From the NCBI GenBank assembly GCA_035610365.1, contig CM069432.1:239410104-239474103 (forward strand): a stretch of DNA of 64,000 nt, given 5' to 3'. The translations under genes and the position numbers were made by a program. Of this stretch, positions 1 through 11,534 are shown one piece after another. Below the pieces are notes generated by a model. The model did not search any database. It was not told where the DNA came from and worked only from the letters and a program-made list of their open reading frames with translations. Numbering within the stretch: the first letter of the stretch is position 1; each line of letters opens with the position of its first letter. Source of the stretch: Aquatica leii. Its lineage: Eukaryota > Arthropoda > Insecta > Coleoptera > Lampyridae.

Positions 1-1872
1 TTAAACTGACAAAATCTTCTTGATTCCATTCCAAAAATTGACCGTTTTTATATATGTTTGTTATCTGTCTCTAGAATATTCAACATTCTTCGGTCATTGT
101 CTCGAATTTGACAATAACTTCGCGAACGTTTTATTATTTATTTCATCTCTAGAGAATGTTCTTGCTTGCTTATCTTTATATGTAACTGACTGTTTCTTCA
201 AAATGCTCGTATTTGTAGGTATTTTAAAATATATTTTCATAAATCATTAACATTGCTCCATTAAGAATTTATACCTTAGCGATGACAGTTTCTTAGACTA
301 TAACGAAACTAATTAATATTTCACTAAAACAAACTTACCAAATCGAATAGATACGTCAGCATTACTTCCTCATTAACTTTAATAACTGCATTCTATTTCT
401 TCCATTCACGAAATAGTCTTTAATTTTGATTATACTTTTCTGAAGATTTTGTTGGAATAAAAAAATCAGTTGCTTTTTAGATTTAGAACAAACTTCTTTT
501 GAAATGTTATAATTTTTTTACATTTTCTTTTTCAAAAACAGTTTAAAACCAGCAAATCGAATAGTAGATATTTCAATTATTCATAGATGTCAAAATTCTT
601 AATTTGACTTTAATTTTTTTAATTAAAACAAGTATGCAGTGTGAAATAAAACCCATTCTCAAAATTCCCGACTGTTAACATTTCGACTCCATACTGTAAA
701 AATGAGTTTCCCGAATTTATAACGTAAGACACTATTATTATAACGTGCTATAGAATGCAATTAATTAAATCCTATAAATAAACAAAATAAATTCAATTTA
801 TCCCTTGACGACCCGCAGTATAAAGCTTTAAAACCTAATGTCTGCTTAACTTTATATTGTTAACTAAAATTATAAATGTATTTAAATTCATCAAATTCAA
901 ATATTTGATTATACAAGAAAATTGAAAGAAAGACCGTATAATTACAAGGTGCGTGTTACAATAACAGTTTTCTACTACTATAAATATTATTTTTTTTATA
1001 ATAGCAAGTTAAGAATCTTTTTAAGTTGTATAGAAGCACCAAGCATATTTTCTAAGTTTAATGCAGTGGATGTTTGCATATGAAGGAATGCATTTCCAGG
1101 AATGTGCCGTTGTTTTTATTATTAACTCGTTGGTTTGGTTAATTCAATAAATACTAGCGTAAGTTTGTTTTTTAATTGTTGAAAATATGTCACAATCACA
1201 AATGTAAAATAAAACGAAGAGAAAATAAAATGTGCAAAAAACCAAATTATATTTTTAAATTTTAATAATGAGCTGTTAATAAATAAATATTTGTAAGATT
1301 TTCTAATAGGTTTTGTTCTTATAGTGCAACTGACATTAAAAAATATTCTAATTTGAGATTCGTATCAGAAAGACAAATTCTATGCAATTTTAAGACGGAA
1401 ATATTGTTGAACACACGACAATTTTATCTTAAATATAAAATTTTAAAAAATTCTTTCGACATAAAAATTAGCGGTTCTTACACTAAAATCTCTGTAAAAA
1501 TTAGCAAATTCTTACACGAATTTTAGTATTTTTCAAAGTTGGTATCTCTGCATCGTAAGTTGAGGTTACATGAAAAAGAAATCAGAATTATTGTAATTTA
1601 ATAATTGAAATTCAAATGTTTATGCCAAGATAAAACAAAAACGTTCTATTAATCCAAAGTTATTTACTTATAAAGGTATAAAGAGATCATTTCATATGAT
1701 ATTTTAGGTTAATATACATAAGTTTCAATATGTCAAAGTGTAAGTGTTGCCAATTCAATAAAATACTAAAGTTCCCCAATGTTGTTTAAAAATTAAAATT
1801 GGACTTAAAATATAGAAATTGAATCGAAATAGAAGAAATAGTATAAAACACATGTCATAGAATATGTTTCAA
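1..1872. other. AT-rich non-coding stretch
   Basis: I see no supported gene here. The open frame near 20-250 has no family resemblance and no coding-like composition. TTTATT at about 1113, which reads AATAAA on the minus strand, is one possible poly(A) signal for the minus-strand exons at 1873-2647, but it lies some 760 bases downstream of the stop. Confidence 0.5.
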
Positions 1873-2647
1873 TCACTCCACCGTTTCGTAAACTTGCCGC
1901 TGCACGGCTCGTGTATGAAACCCGGTCCCGTAATTAAACTGTTTTTAAATTAACAGCATATGATCTGACAACAGCTTTTTAGGCTTACGTTGACTCATTT
2001 TATAATAAACGTATAATAAAAATGTGGAAATACATTTATTAAAAGCAAAAATAATTATTTTACCACGGCAGCAGTCAGCAGAAGACACAGACCTCTGGGT
2101 GTGAGCCTGAATGAAAATAAATACACAGATGTGAACTCTTTTAATTTATTAACTATAACATAATACACTGTTTACATTGAAGAAAAATGAACATTATTTG
2201 AATTAAACATATTAGGGTTAAAACAATATTTGGGCGCCAATCACCTTGAAATTGGTGATGAATAAAAAGCATAAAATCTTAAACCTAATTATTAATTGAT
2301 ATTAAATGCAAAAGTAGTAAACGTTTAGTTTGTTATCGAGTATGTATCCCGAAAAGTTTTAACAACACAATTTAAATAACTTGAATTCAAAATGTAACAA
2401 GTAGTATAAATTCCTGTTGACTCACCATATATGATATGACGTTATCGGATATCTTCTATTTTTAGCACATTCTTTGTTGAAGTGATAAGATTCTTCCGAA
2501 CGAATGTAGATTTCCAAACACAACAGCAAGCATAAAACCAATGTATAAATCCATGAATAATAAACTCCAATAACGGAAAATCCAGTAAATAAAAAACACA
2601 AGACCAAAAGAAAAGATCCAGTAAAAACCGAAATAAAAGAAAAGACC
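1873..2647 (-). CDS. 3'-terminal exons of an unrecognised small membrane-protein gene (join 2426-2647, 2064-2106, 1873-1938)
   Basis: Three minus-strand blocks join in frame. Exon A (2647-2426, 222 nt) follows a good acceptor (branch-like CTAAT, then TATTTAG at 2648-2652) and ends at a strong donor, ATG|GTGAGT. It encodes two hydrophobic stretches containing GSFLLVLCFLF and TLVLCLLLCLEIYI, then a basic segment, CAKNRRYPITSYHI. Exon B (2106-2064, 43 nt) lies between CAG and GTAAAA. It is a GC-richer island whose only open frame reads LTPRGLCLLLTAAV. Exon C (1938-1873) follows AAAAACAG and reads FNYGTGFHTRAVQRQVYE, then three residues and TGA. The phases match at both junctions (2+1 at A/B, 0 at B/C), and the introns are 319 and 125 nt. 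I do not recognise the family. Two or three membrane segments suggest a small integral membrane protein. The main doubt is that this rests on splice-site reading alone. Confidence 0.4.
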
Positions 2648-2690
2648 CTAAATATAAATAATTAGAATGGTTTTTAAATGACATGATGTA

Positions 2691-4912
2691 CAGTCAATAA
2701 ATTAAAAATCGAGACACTACCTGCGTCCGAATACAAGAATTTAGTTGTTTAAATGGGGTTTAACCCTATCAATTACAGACCCCAAATAATTTCAGGTAAA
2801 CTATTTATTGTCCATATTTTGCAATCTGCTAGTTGTTTTTACTAAAGAATGATTTCATCGTTTACGTTTGCAATGCACTGCTTTTGGCGGTTACATTTTT
2901 AAAGAAATTTAAATTTGGAAATGCATAATCAAATTGGTTAGTAGTTTAAGCTTGATTATTAGGATAAACAACTAAAAGACTAAAGTAGATTTAAGAAAAG
3001 CACAGCATTATTATTAACAGATATAATAATTAATAGATAATCCACAATTTTTTTAAAAGCAATTACTTTATTACATCAGCATATCATTGCTTATGTTTGT
3101 GTTTCCATTAATTACTCTTATTTTGTTACCATGTTGCAGGTTGATAAAAAGAAAACAACTTTTAATTTTATGCCTTCTCTTGAGGCACTCGTATACTTAT
3201 ATATCTAATCTTCCACAATACTTGTTTATATTTCAAAATTACATTGTTACTCGGCACTAGTCGCCTTAGCCCGATTCAAATAAAATAAAATGCATATTCA
3301 TACCTACTAATGCTAAATCGTTGAAGACGAAACGGGTTATTGAATTGTTACGATCATTTTATTTGTTCTGATTGATTTTTTGTCATTCAATTTAGATCGA
3401 ATAAATCAAATAGCAGAAAACAATTAGTTTCCTTATAAATTAGACAAATCGTTAAAATGTAAAGTAATCGTATTCAACAAAAAATCGTCTACCAATGTTT
3501 GTTTTTTTAAATGTAGCAAATTATTATATTCAATACGGTAATTTTTTACAGATATTTTTAACTACAAGTGATCATGAATTAATATTTTTTTCTAAAAGTG
3601 CAAGGACACGCTTTGTCTGCAACAATATAGCACCAGTAAGTATTTAGGAAATGATATTCGCTAATTAGCTTTTGTGTAAGAATTTCTTAAACACAAGAAT
3701 CATATATATCATTAAATTTCTTTTTTAGTTATTTAAGTTAATTGTCAAATTTAATTTATAAACCAACAAAATTCCAAGATTAAAATAAATCCAACTATTT
3801 AAAAAACGTAACAAAATGTATACAAAGGTCATTAAAAGTAACAAAAGAATCGGAAAATACCGGAAATGTATTTATTGTGATGATAATTATATATTGTATA
3901 AAAATTTCTTAACTCATGGTATTTGGGAATATTGATTTAAATCAACTAAAATTTAGTCTACTAGTTATGCACGTTTTCACACTCAATTATAATGTATAAT
4001 AAATTCCAGAATTTCTTAAAATCACAATCAAAACAATTTGTCTTTAAAAAAAATAGCATTACAAATTTACAATTAAGTAAGAAATCTTTTTTGATTATTA
4101 TTTTGTCACAAGGTAATCTTAAATTCTGACTGTGTTATAATACCTAAATGTTATGCAATAAACTGATACTCATATTCGTTAATGAAGCGTTTATTATACT
4201 AAAATATTGTATAACCATATGGAGCATAAAACTAATAACGATATAAACTTCTTTGTTTTGAATACATTCCTTTAACCGCCTGGGTATGGATGCTATATCA
4301 AGTGATTTTACTATTCCACACCAATTGTCTCCCAAGCAATTTCAATCGCTCCAACTAATTCATTGCGATTTTTAGGTATCAAGATGGGACCCTGTTGTTC
4401 TTAAAGATATGCACAATGCACTTTGTTTGTTAGGGCAACACATTAAGGTTATTTTTTGTAACCAACGACGAACCATCGTGGATGCGTCTATAGGCACATT
4501 GCCCTTGTAACAAAAAAAAGTGTCAAAACCATTGTGTCAAATCAAGAAAAATTAAGTTTATGATATATAACAGAAAACTTATTTGTTGATATAGATAATT
4601 TCTGTCTGGATATACAATTTCGACAGACGGCTCTATAACATCCCGCAATATATTCAAATAACCGTGAGAATTTAGTCGACCATCGATGATCCAACAAATA
4701 CCTGGACCTCTCGAGCTAATCCAACCCCACACATTAACAGAAAAGTAGCCACTACGTTTAGTTTCTCTAACATGATTGGCCTCATAATGGTTTTCTCGAG
4801 ATCGATACACTTTAACAGGGCCATCGTTAAAATTTTTAAAGGTTTTTTCATCGCTAAAAATGACATTATTCCAGAATTCCAATGGCTGGTTGACATATTG
4901 TCTGGCGAACTC
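2691..4912 (+). repeat. Left arm of the 2-kb inverted repeat
   Basis: Reverse complement of 5493-7465. Matching landmarks: CCTGCGTCCG at about 2720 against CGGACGCAGG at about 7430; the block around 3301-3350 (TACCTACTAATGCTAAATCG) against 7021-7060; and the transposase C-terminus at 4144-4335 against 6064-6255. Scattered substitutions separate the arms, and a 207-bp segment at 3094-3300 is present only here. The homology stops inside the transposase coding sequence at 4912. Confidence 0.92.
3094..3300. other. 207-bp insertion private to the left arm
   Basis: In the right arm the sequence runs from CATTGCTTAAATACCTACTA (reverse complement) without a break. In the left arm the same junction is split after CATTGCTTA and resumes at TACCTACTAATG. 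The insert is AT-rich, has no obvious inverted ends and no clear target duplication, and I do not recognise it. A deletion from the right arm is the alternative explanation. Confidence 0.6.
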
Positions 4913-5254
4913 TAAGCGGTTTCTTCGATTTTGCTCACTAAGTTTCTCTTGAGAGACAGCTGTAATTTTTTTAATTCCACTGTCTTTCAATCTTGCACAA
5001 ACTGTTACTGCACATCCAGGAAATGCTGTTTGACGTATAGCATTTTTACAAGTGGAAAATGGATTTTCAATCACATATGCTCTTAATGCTTTATCTTGAG
5101 CTACAGTGGAAATTCTTTTTCTGCCACTACCTACCACTCTATCAATTGTATGGTCACGATGCCATTTAACACGCACACGTCCTACAGTAGCACGCGAAAC
5201 ATTTAACATACGCGCTATTTCGCGAACACTAACACCATTAGCCAACTCTGCCAC
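4144..5254 (-). pseudogene. Tc1-like transposase, left-arm copy, inactivated
   Basis: The reading order on the minus strand is an N-terminal HTH (VSVREIARMLNVSRATVGRV), a second DNA-binding part, and the first catalytic Asp in VIFSDEKTF; then come GYLNIL and LYQQ. The expected QQDNxPIH motif follows only after about 77 extra bases with a stop, and it reads QGNVPIDAS, so the second Asp is Gly. The segment that should carry SPDLNPIE and the third acidic residue is missing. The C-terminus (NRNELVGAIEIAWETIG, then ASIPRRLKECIQNK) is typical of Tc1 transposases. The longest intact frame is 4523-5254. The original start was probably a little upstream, where MPAHVNTEV is cut off by an in-frame TGA at 5258-5260. 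The extra 77 bases (ATAAGT at the 5' side, a T-rich tract and ACAAG at the 3' side) could be a decayed intron rather than an insertion. Confidence 0.9.
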
Positions 5255-5492
5255 AATTCAAACCCTTACCTCAGTATTTACATGTGCAGGCATTTCAAAT
5301 AACGATCGAAACATTAAAATATATTAGGGGTATCATCGGTATTTATGGAAACTTGGCTCCCCACTTCTACAATTATTTGCCAATATCTTATAATTAAACC
5401 TGTCAACTTTTACCAATTCATTCGTTATCCTTGCATACTTACTAAAATGAATGAGGTTATTTAAATCTTAGAATTTTTTTTGTTACACTAAT
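4913..5492. other. Unique centre of the foldback element
   Basis: This 580-bp segment is present once. It holds the N-terminal coding half of the left transposase and about 230 bp of AT-rich upstream sequence (5261-5492). I see no second TIR at the junction with the right arm, so the palindrome looks like a template-switch or inverted-duplication product rather than two complete elements inserted next to each other. Confidence 0.7.
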
Positions 5493-6255
5493 GAGTTCAC
5501 CAGACAATATGTCAACCAGCCATTAGAGCTTTGGAATCACGTTATTTTTAGCGATGAAAAAACATTTAAAAGTTTTAACAATGGTCCTGTTATAGCGTAT
5601 TGATCCCGAGAAAATCGTTATGGGGCAAATCGTGTTAGGAAAACAAAACGTAGTGGCTACTTTTCTGTGAATGTGTGAGGTTGATTTAGCTTGAGAGGTC
5701 CAGGAATTTGTTGGATCGTCGATGGTGGACTAAATTCTGAGGGCTATTTGAATATATTGCGGGATGTTATGGTCTGTCGAAATTGTATATCATGACAGAA
5801 ATTATGTATTTCAACAAATAAGTTTTCTGTTATATATCATAAACTTAATTTTTCTTGATTTGACACAATGGTTTTGACACTTTTTTTGTTACAAGGGCAA
5901 TGTGCCTATAGACGCATCCACGATGGTTTGTCGTTGGTTACAAAAAATAACCTAAATGTGTTACCCTAACAAGCAAAGTGCATGGTGCATATCTTCAAGA
6001 ACAACAAGGTCCCATCTTTATACCTAAAAATCGCAATGAATTAGTTAGAGCGATTGAAAATGCTTGGGAGACAATTGGTGTAGAATAGTTAAATCACTTG
6101 ATATAGCATCCATACCCAGGCGGTTAAAGGAATGTATTCAAAACAAAGAAGTTTATATCGTTATTAGTTTTATGCTCCATATGGTTATACAATATTTGAG
6201 TATAATAAAAGCTTCATTAACGAATATGAGTATCAGTTTATTGCATAACATTTAG
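5493..6255 (+). pseudogene. Tc1-like transposase, right-arm copy, 5'-truncated
   Basis: Homology to the left copy begins at the codons for EFxRQYVNQPLE and runs to the same C-terminus (SIPRRLKECIQNK at about 6110-6160). It lacks the HTH half entirely. It shares with the left copy the 77-base extra segment, the GGC codon in place of the second catalytic Asp, and the loss of the third acidic region. It also has private stop codons, for example at the WG(W) position near 5677. The reading direction points outward to the right TIR. Confidence 0.85.
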
Positions 6256-7467
6256 GTATTATAACACAAAAAAGATTTCTTATTCAATTGTAAATTTGTA
6301 ATGCTATTTTCTTAAAAGACAAATTGTTTTGATTGCGATTTTAAGAAATTCTGGAATTTATTATACATTATAATTGAGTGTGAAAACGTGCATAACTAGT
6401 AGACTAAATTTTAGTTGATTTAAATCAATATTCCCAAATACCATGAGTTAAGAAATTTTTATACAATATATAATTATCATCACAATAAATACATTTCCGG
6501 TATTTTCACGATTCTTTTGTTACTTTTAATGACCTTTGTATACTTTTTGTTACGTTTTCTAAATAGTTGGATTTATTTTAATCTTTGAATTTTGTTGGTT
6601 TATAAATTAAATTTGACAATTAACTTAAATAACTAAAAAAACAGATTAATGATATACATGAATCTTGTGTTGAAGAAATTCTTACACAAAAGCTAATTAG
6701 CGAATATCATTTCCTAAATACCTACTGGTGCTATATTGTTGCAGACAAAGCGTGTCCTTGCACTTTTAGAAAAAAATATTAATTCATGATCACTTGTAGT
6801 TAAAAATGTCTGTAAAAAATTACCGTATTGAATATAATAATTTGCTACATTTAAGAAAACAAACATTGGTAGACGATTTTTTGTTGAATACGATTACTTT
6901 ACATTTTAACGATTTGTCTAATTTATAGGGAAACTAATTGTTTTCTGCTATATGATTTATTCGATCTAAATTGAATGACAAAAAATCAATCAGAACAAAT
7001 AAAATGATCGTAACAATTCAATAACCCGTTTCGTCTTCAACGATTTAGCATTAGTAGGTATTTAAGCAATGATATGCTGATGTAATGAAGTAATTGCTTT
7101 TAAAAAAATTGTGGAATATCTATTAATTATTATATCTGTTAATAATAATGCTGTGCTTTTCTTAAATCTACTTTAGTCTTTTAGTTGTTTATCTTAATAA
7201 TCAAGCTTAAACTACTAACCAATTTGATTATGCGTTTCCAAATTTAAATTTCTTTAAAAATGTAACCGCCAAAAGCAGTGCATTGCAAACTTAAACGATA
7301 AAATCATTCTTTAGTAAAAACAACTAGCAGATTGCAAAGTATGGACAATAAATAGTTTACCTGAAATTATTTGGGGTCTGTAATTGATAGGGTTAAACCC
7401 CATTTAAACAACTAAATTCTTGTATTCGGACGCAGGTAGTGTCTCGATTTTTAATTTATTCACTGTA

Positions 7468-8811
7468 CTTACGCTACATCGAAATGCAACGACCTTGAAA
7501 TGAATTCCTTAGTATAAATGTATTGCGTAACATTGTGAAATCACTAAAAATGTTGAATTCAACAGAAAAATTATATCAAAATAAAAGTAAACTCACCAGC
7601 AATTAGATGGAATGAATAAAAATTAAATTGTATGCGTTTTTACGCCATAATTAAGAAAATTTGTCTTCCTGGCATCACTCAAGTGAAATACCAAAGATTG
7701 CTCAAACGGAAGTGCAAGCTTAAAATCTATTACCCAGGTCGATTTGAAACAACGCGACGTTGCCAAACTGAATAAATTTACGTGCAATATTAGTTGCAGA
7801 AAATAAACGAATGTAAAATTGAATTTTAATGTAATGAACTCTAACGGGACGTTACAAACCCATTGACAAAGAACCATATCCTACTTTCGTTAAAAATGTA
7901 AATCTACATGTTGTTCTTAAACTAATCGGTAATTCGTTATTTTAACGTCTTTAGAATCCGGTGCAAAATCAAATTTGTTTTCTTCTTTTTTGCAGTATAC
8001 ATGATTAACTAAGATGTAAGTTTTTTGGTCAATATTTGTTTTCTTTGATTTTTCGGTGGTGTTTTGTACATCATTGCAGTTTTGTATTGACGTCTATATC
8101 TTTACGCATTACCATTTGCATAGCCTCGTCTAAAATAGATTTAAATGCTCCTAATGTTGTTTTTTTAAGAACTGTTATAATCCTTTTCCTTACAGGTGCA
8201 TATTACACTTGAAAACTAAAATACTTTTTATATTACAGAACAAGAAAGGTGATGATATATTGTATTCTTTTGAATTGCAAATAAATCTCACATGCCGCGT
8301 ATAATTTTCTGAAAAAAGTTTATTCATAATTTGGAAATCTTTAATTAAAATTAGTGAAAAAAACTAAACGATAAAAATTTTATCTGAAAATAATGTTTTT
8401 CTTAAAAAAAACGTTCAACCAAATATTGTTGTTCTACCACTTTAATTAAAACTAAACTTTATTTTAAATTATTAATTAAAAAAAATTCTTAGTTTTTTTT
8501 TATAAATTTTATTACATAAACTGCAAACATAATTAATCAAAAAAGTTATCATACATAATTTTTTGAAGATATAATAAACCAATTTTTTGTATTGAATCTT
8601 AAATCTAGTTTAAAGTCATAGCTTTTAGATAAAGCGTTGCTTATGTTATTATTGTTAATAAAATCTTTGAAGGCACCAGGACGATTTAGACAAGTTTCCG
8701 TCTTCTCTGGAATGTTTGTAGTTTGTTGACTATTTGTTACGTACGAAATTTTCATTACGGACGATTCTGTATATTGAATTGAAATTAGGTTCCGGTTTTG
8801 ACGCCCTCTAC
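7468..8811. other. AT-rich stretch; possible intron of the minus-strand host gene
   Basis: No recognisable gene. On the minus strand there is a consensus donor, CTG|GTGAGT, with GT at about 7593-7594, but the frame upstream of it is stopped within ten codons, so it does not extend the gene at 1873-2647. The open frame 7623-7877 has no family resemblance. Confidence 0.4.
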
Positions 8812-8834
8812 CGATTTTTGCTCGCGACTGTCAT
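8812..8834 (-). CDS. Candidate first coding exon of the host gene at 1873-2647
   Basis: On the minus strand an ATG in good context (AAAAATGAC) opens MTVASKN and ends with two bases, CG, before GTAGAG. That leaves phase 2, exactly what exon A at 2647 needs, and would give a protein of about 118 residues with a short basic N-terminus. An acceptor-like CCATTTTAG lies just upstream. The donor GTAGAG is weak and the exon is only 23 nt, so this is a suggestion. If right, the 4.8-kb foldback element sits inside a 6.2-kb intron. Confidence 0.2.
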
Positions 8835-10160
8835 TTTTACGACAAACTTTCGAAGCTGTGGATTGTCTAAAATGGTCGGTGCGTCTTAAGTAATTTTATT
8901 CCTACACCATCCGGAATAATGGAAATCAAATTGTAATTACATTACGTGCATAAAATATTTGAGTCGTCACAGGGTAAGATAATTGCTGTCGTTTTATTAA
9001 AATTCGTTCGTAATTCCTCGTTCATTTAACAGCCATTTTCTATCCGATTCGAGCACATGTACGTTTTCAATAAAGGAATGGTGAATAGTAATTCTTACTA
9101 AGAAATAACGTTACCGCACACATACGCTTTTGGAAGGCGGTTTCTACGCCACGAAAACGAGGTCTCGATAAGCCTTACCGTGGGAGATGTTACTACCTGT
9201 GTATTAGTCAATTGTGTTATCAGCCACCTGTGTTAAGATTAGTCCTTACAGTACACGATATAGCGGGTTTTTATATAACATTTAATGACTTATTAATACT
9301 ATTTCTTTTAGCTTTTGTTCTGTGTGAACTAGATTGTGATCCGATTTGCTTTTCACTATTTATTACAGGCCACTGACGAGAAAACGTTTTCTACGTGAAA
9401 GTGGAAACTGGATTTTGGGGTGAGTTACTTGTTTGACTTTTATATCGGGATCACGAAAGTTTATTCACAGAATTATATTTAATGTTAATGATCGTAACTA
9501 CGTTATTGCTTATATGCCAATAAGGTAATCTTAAACATTTCATAACTGTATCGCATGCTGTGAGGGAAAACATATTTATTCTGGGACTTTCGGTGCTGTC
9601 CTTTTCGACATAATTTTCATATGTAGTGTGTGTTGCCGATACTACAGGCATTCATGTATGAAAATTGCGGTATAATCTAGTAAATTTTATGTGATTACTA
9701 AATCAAAGTCTCCTCTACTTGTTAATGCAGATTGTTAGTCATTTTAGTATTTAAGGTTGGCGCATTTAGCGTACATTTGTCAAGTTACTGCGCTACTAAA
9801 CCAGGCTGTGATATTTGTTAATTATATTTTAAAAAATCTTTCAAGTACGGATGAATGTAGAAAATTCATATATTCTTGTTAATGTTTGCCATTCACATCT
9901 TAAGGTGATTAAAATCGTTAAGCTCTCTTGTTAGTTTTCTCTCTCTTCTGTGGTTATTGTTATCTACGAACTAATTTTGGGCTACTCGAACAGCCGAGTA
10001 TAAGGATTACGAACCTTCAATTGAGTTACAAGTTTGGACCGTCTGTCGTGAGCGAGACAGAAGTGTTCGTTAAGCATATTTTCTGTGTTTTCTGTGAACC
10101 TCCCCTATCTCCGACTATTGTGAGTTGGCCGTGCAAGGTTCGTAAAACCAAAAGCTTGTA
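8835..10160. other. CpG-richer block, possible promoter region
   Basis: This block is visibly richer in G, C and CpG than its surroundings (for example around 8795-8890, 9120-9230 and 10030-10140). It contains open frames at 9451-9651 (minus) and 9928-10161 (plus) that resemble no family I know. It could hold the promoter and 5' UTR of the minus-strand gene, or old repeat DNA. Confidence 0.25.
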
Positions 10161-11050
10161 ACATATTTCTTATAATAATAACGACAGAATTATTCATGTA
10201 CGCATAAACAAATTTTAAGTAAACGTGCTATTTATGATATATTTTTAAACCTGACGCAGTTACCACTAGATACCCCGCCATATTGCCTAGAAATTAAGTT
10301 TAAGTTGATGATACTACCTGTGGCATATTTTATGTTACGAACAGTAAAAATTACAATAACAGATTTATGAATTTACAATTTCTTGTAAATGCGATAAGCT
10401 GATTTTGTTACATTCCGCATTAACAATTTTAAATGTATAACATTTTGTGGCCGCAATTTACTTTTCGCTTCTGCGTTATGGAGGTTTCCGTTTTCTTAAG
10501 ATAAAGTATGCATTCGGGCATATATACTAGCCCAGGTTTACAAAAAAATCCATTATATGCAGGTTTTCGTATTAAACAAGTCCTGAATTGGCAGGTTTTA
10601 CGTAATTATTTAAGTCTAAAATTTTTTAATCTTTATTGAACATTAGAAACACAATAGCAACTAATGTAGTACTATTGCCTAAGTTCTTTAATAATACAAA
10701 TAAAAAGGGACAACTAATTTTAATGTTGTAACTGACGTTTTTATTATTGAATGAAGTAAAGGAACTTTAGTAGCAGTTTGATTTAATTAAAGTTAATAAT
10801 AAAAATTGAAAAATATAACTAAAAAAAACGTGCTTCAAACAAGAGAAAGACACGGATGTCCGTAAGCATCCATGTACAAAAATATTACGTTATAGTTACG
10901 AAAACCACTACTCGCTACAGTTGACAAAAAACAAAAGTAACTAACAACAAATATAGCAAAACAGTTTTAGACATTTACTTCAATAGTTTCTTCCAAAACT
11001 ATTTTGTTTCACATCAAATACAACAAAGTTTTTTTTCTGTAGTATGTACA
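10161..11050. other. AT-rich stretch without visible features
   Basis: I see no gene, repeat end or RNA here. It probably includes the 3' flank or LTR remnant of the adjacent Copia pseudogene, but no LTR pair is recognisable. Confidence 0.4.
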
Positions 11051-11534
11051 TTATTTACTTATTAACATATTGTCTTTACAAAAAATTCCTAGCATTTCCC
11101 GAATGCTTTGAAACTTTACACGGGATAATGGTTTGGTGAGGATATAAGCAACCTGATTTGCACCATCCACATGTTGTACATCAATTTCGTCTTCGTTATA
11201 TTTTTCTATAATAAAATCGTACTTGATTTTAATATGTTTGGTGCGTTTATTGAATTTTGGATTTTTTACTAGTTTCAGTGCACTAGCATTATCTATTTGG
11301 AGACATGGAACCTCTTTCAATTTTGTTACTTCATTCATTAGCCGGTTGAGCCAAATAAGATCTTTTACTGCCTCTGTTGTGGAGAAAATAACACTTCGTT
11401 GCTTTTGACTCAACAACCAACATATTTACAGACTGTGCATATTCTTGAACGTCTTGAAAGAGGATCTCTAGCATAGTCTGCATCACTGAATGCTTCTCAT
11501 ACACTAATATTGTGATACTGATATGCGATAACAA
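11051..11534 (-). pseudogene. Copia RNase H and C-terminus
   Basis: The 11416-11051 frame holds STTEA, WLNRLMNEV, IDNASALKLVKNP, RTKHIKIKYDFI and ILTKPLSRVKF, the standard Copia RNase H and C-terminal motifs. A frameshift separates it from 11534-11331, which carries the preceding AQSVNMLVVESK strand. It is the best-preserved part of the element. Confidence 0.92.

Larger units (their letters stand above)
2691..7465. mobile_element. Giant foldback (palindromic) Tc1-type DNA transposon, 4.8 kb
   Basis: The element starts CAGTCAATAAATTAAAAATC at 2691 and ends with the inverted version, finishing CACTG at 7465. It is flanked by TA on both sides (2689-2690, 7466-7467), the target duplication expected for Tc1/mariner; CAGT is also the usual Tc1 terminus. 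The arms are inverted copies: 2691-4912 pairs with 7465-5493 around a 580-bp unique centre (4913-5492). Each arm holds the C-terminal part of the same transposase, and the left copy also keeps the N-terminus. Both transposases are dead, so movement would have needed transposase from elsewhere. Ordinary Tc1 elements are about 1.6 kb with short or moderate inverted repeats, so the architecture is abnormal. The arms differ by substitutions and one 207-bp insertion, which argues against an assembly artefact. Confidence 0.92.

Noticed and set aside
2691..7465. The palindrome as an assembly or library artefact
   Set aside because: The arms differ by many substitutions, by private stop codons and by a 207-bp insertion, and TA flanks both ends. 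Artefactual inverted duplications would be near identical.
7623..7877. Minus-strand open frame before a consensus GTGAGT donor, as an exon of the host gene
   Set aside because: The frame that would join exon A in phase has a stop a few codons before the donor, and the frame with the long open stretch ends before it.
9928..10161. Plus-strand open frame in the CpG-richer block
   Set aside because: No family resemblance, no splice or promoter evidence; balanced base composition alone is not enough.
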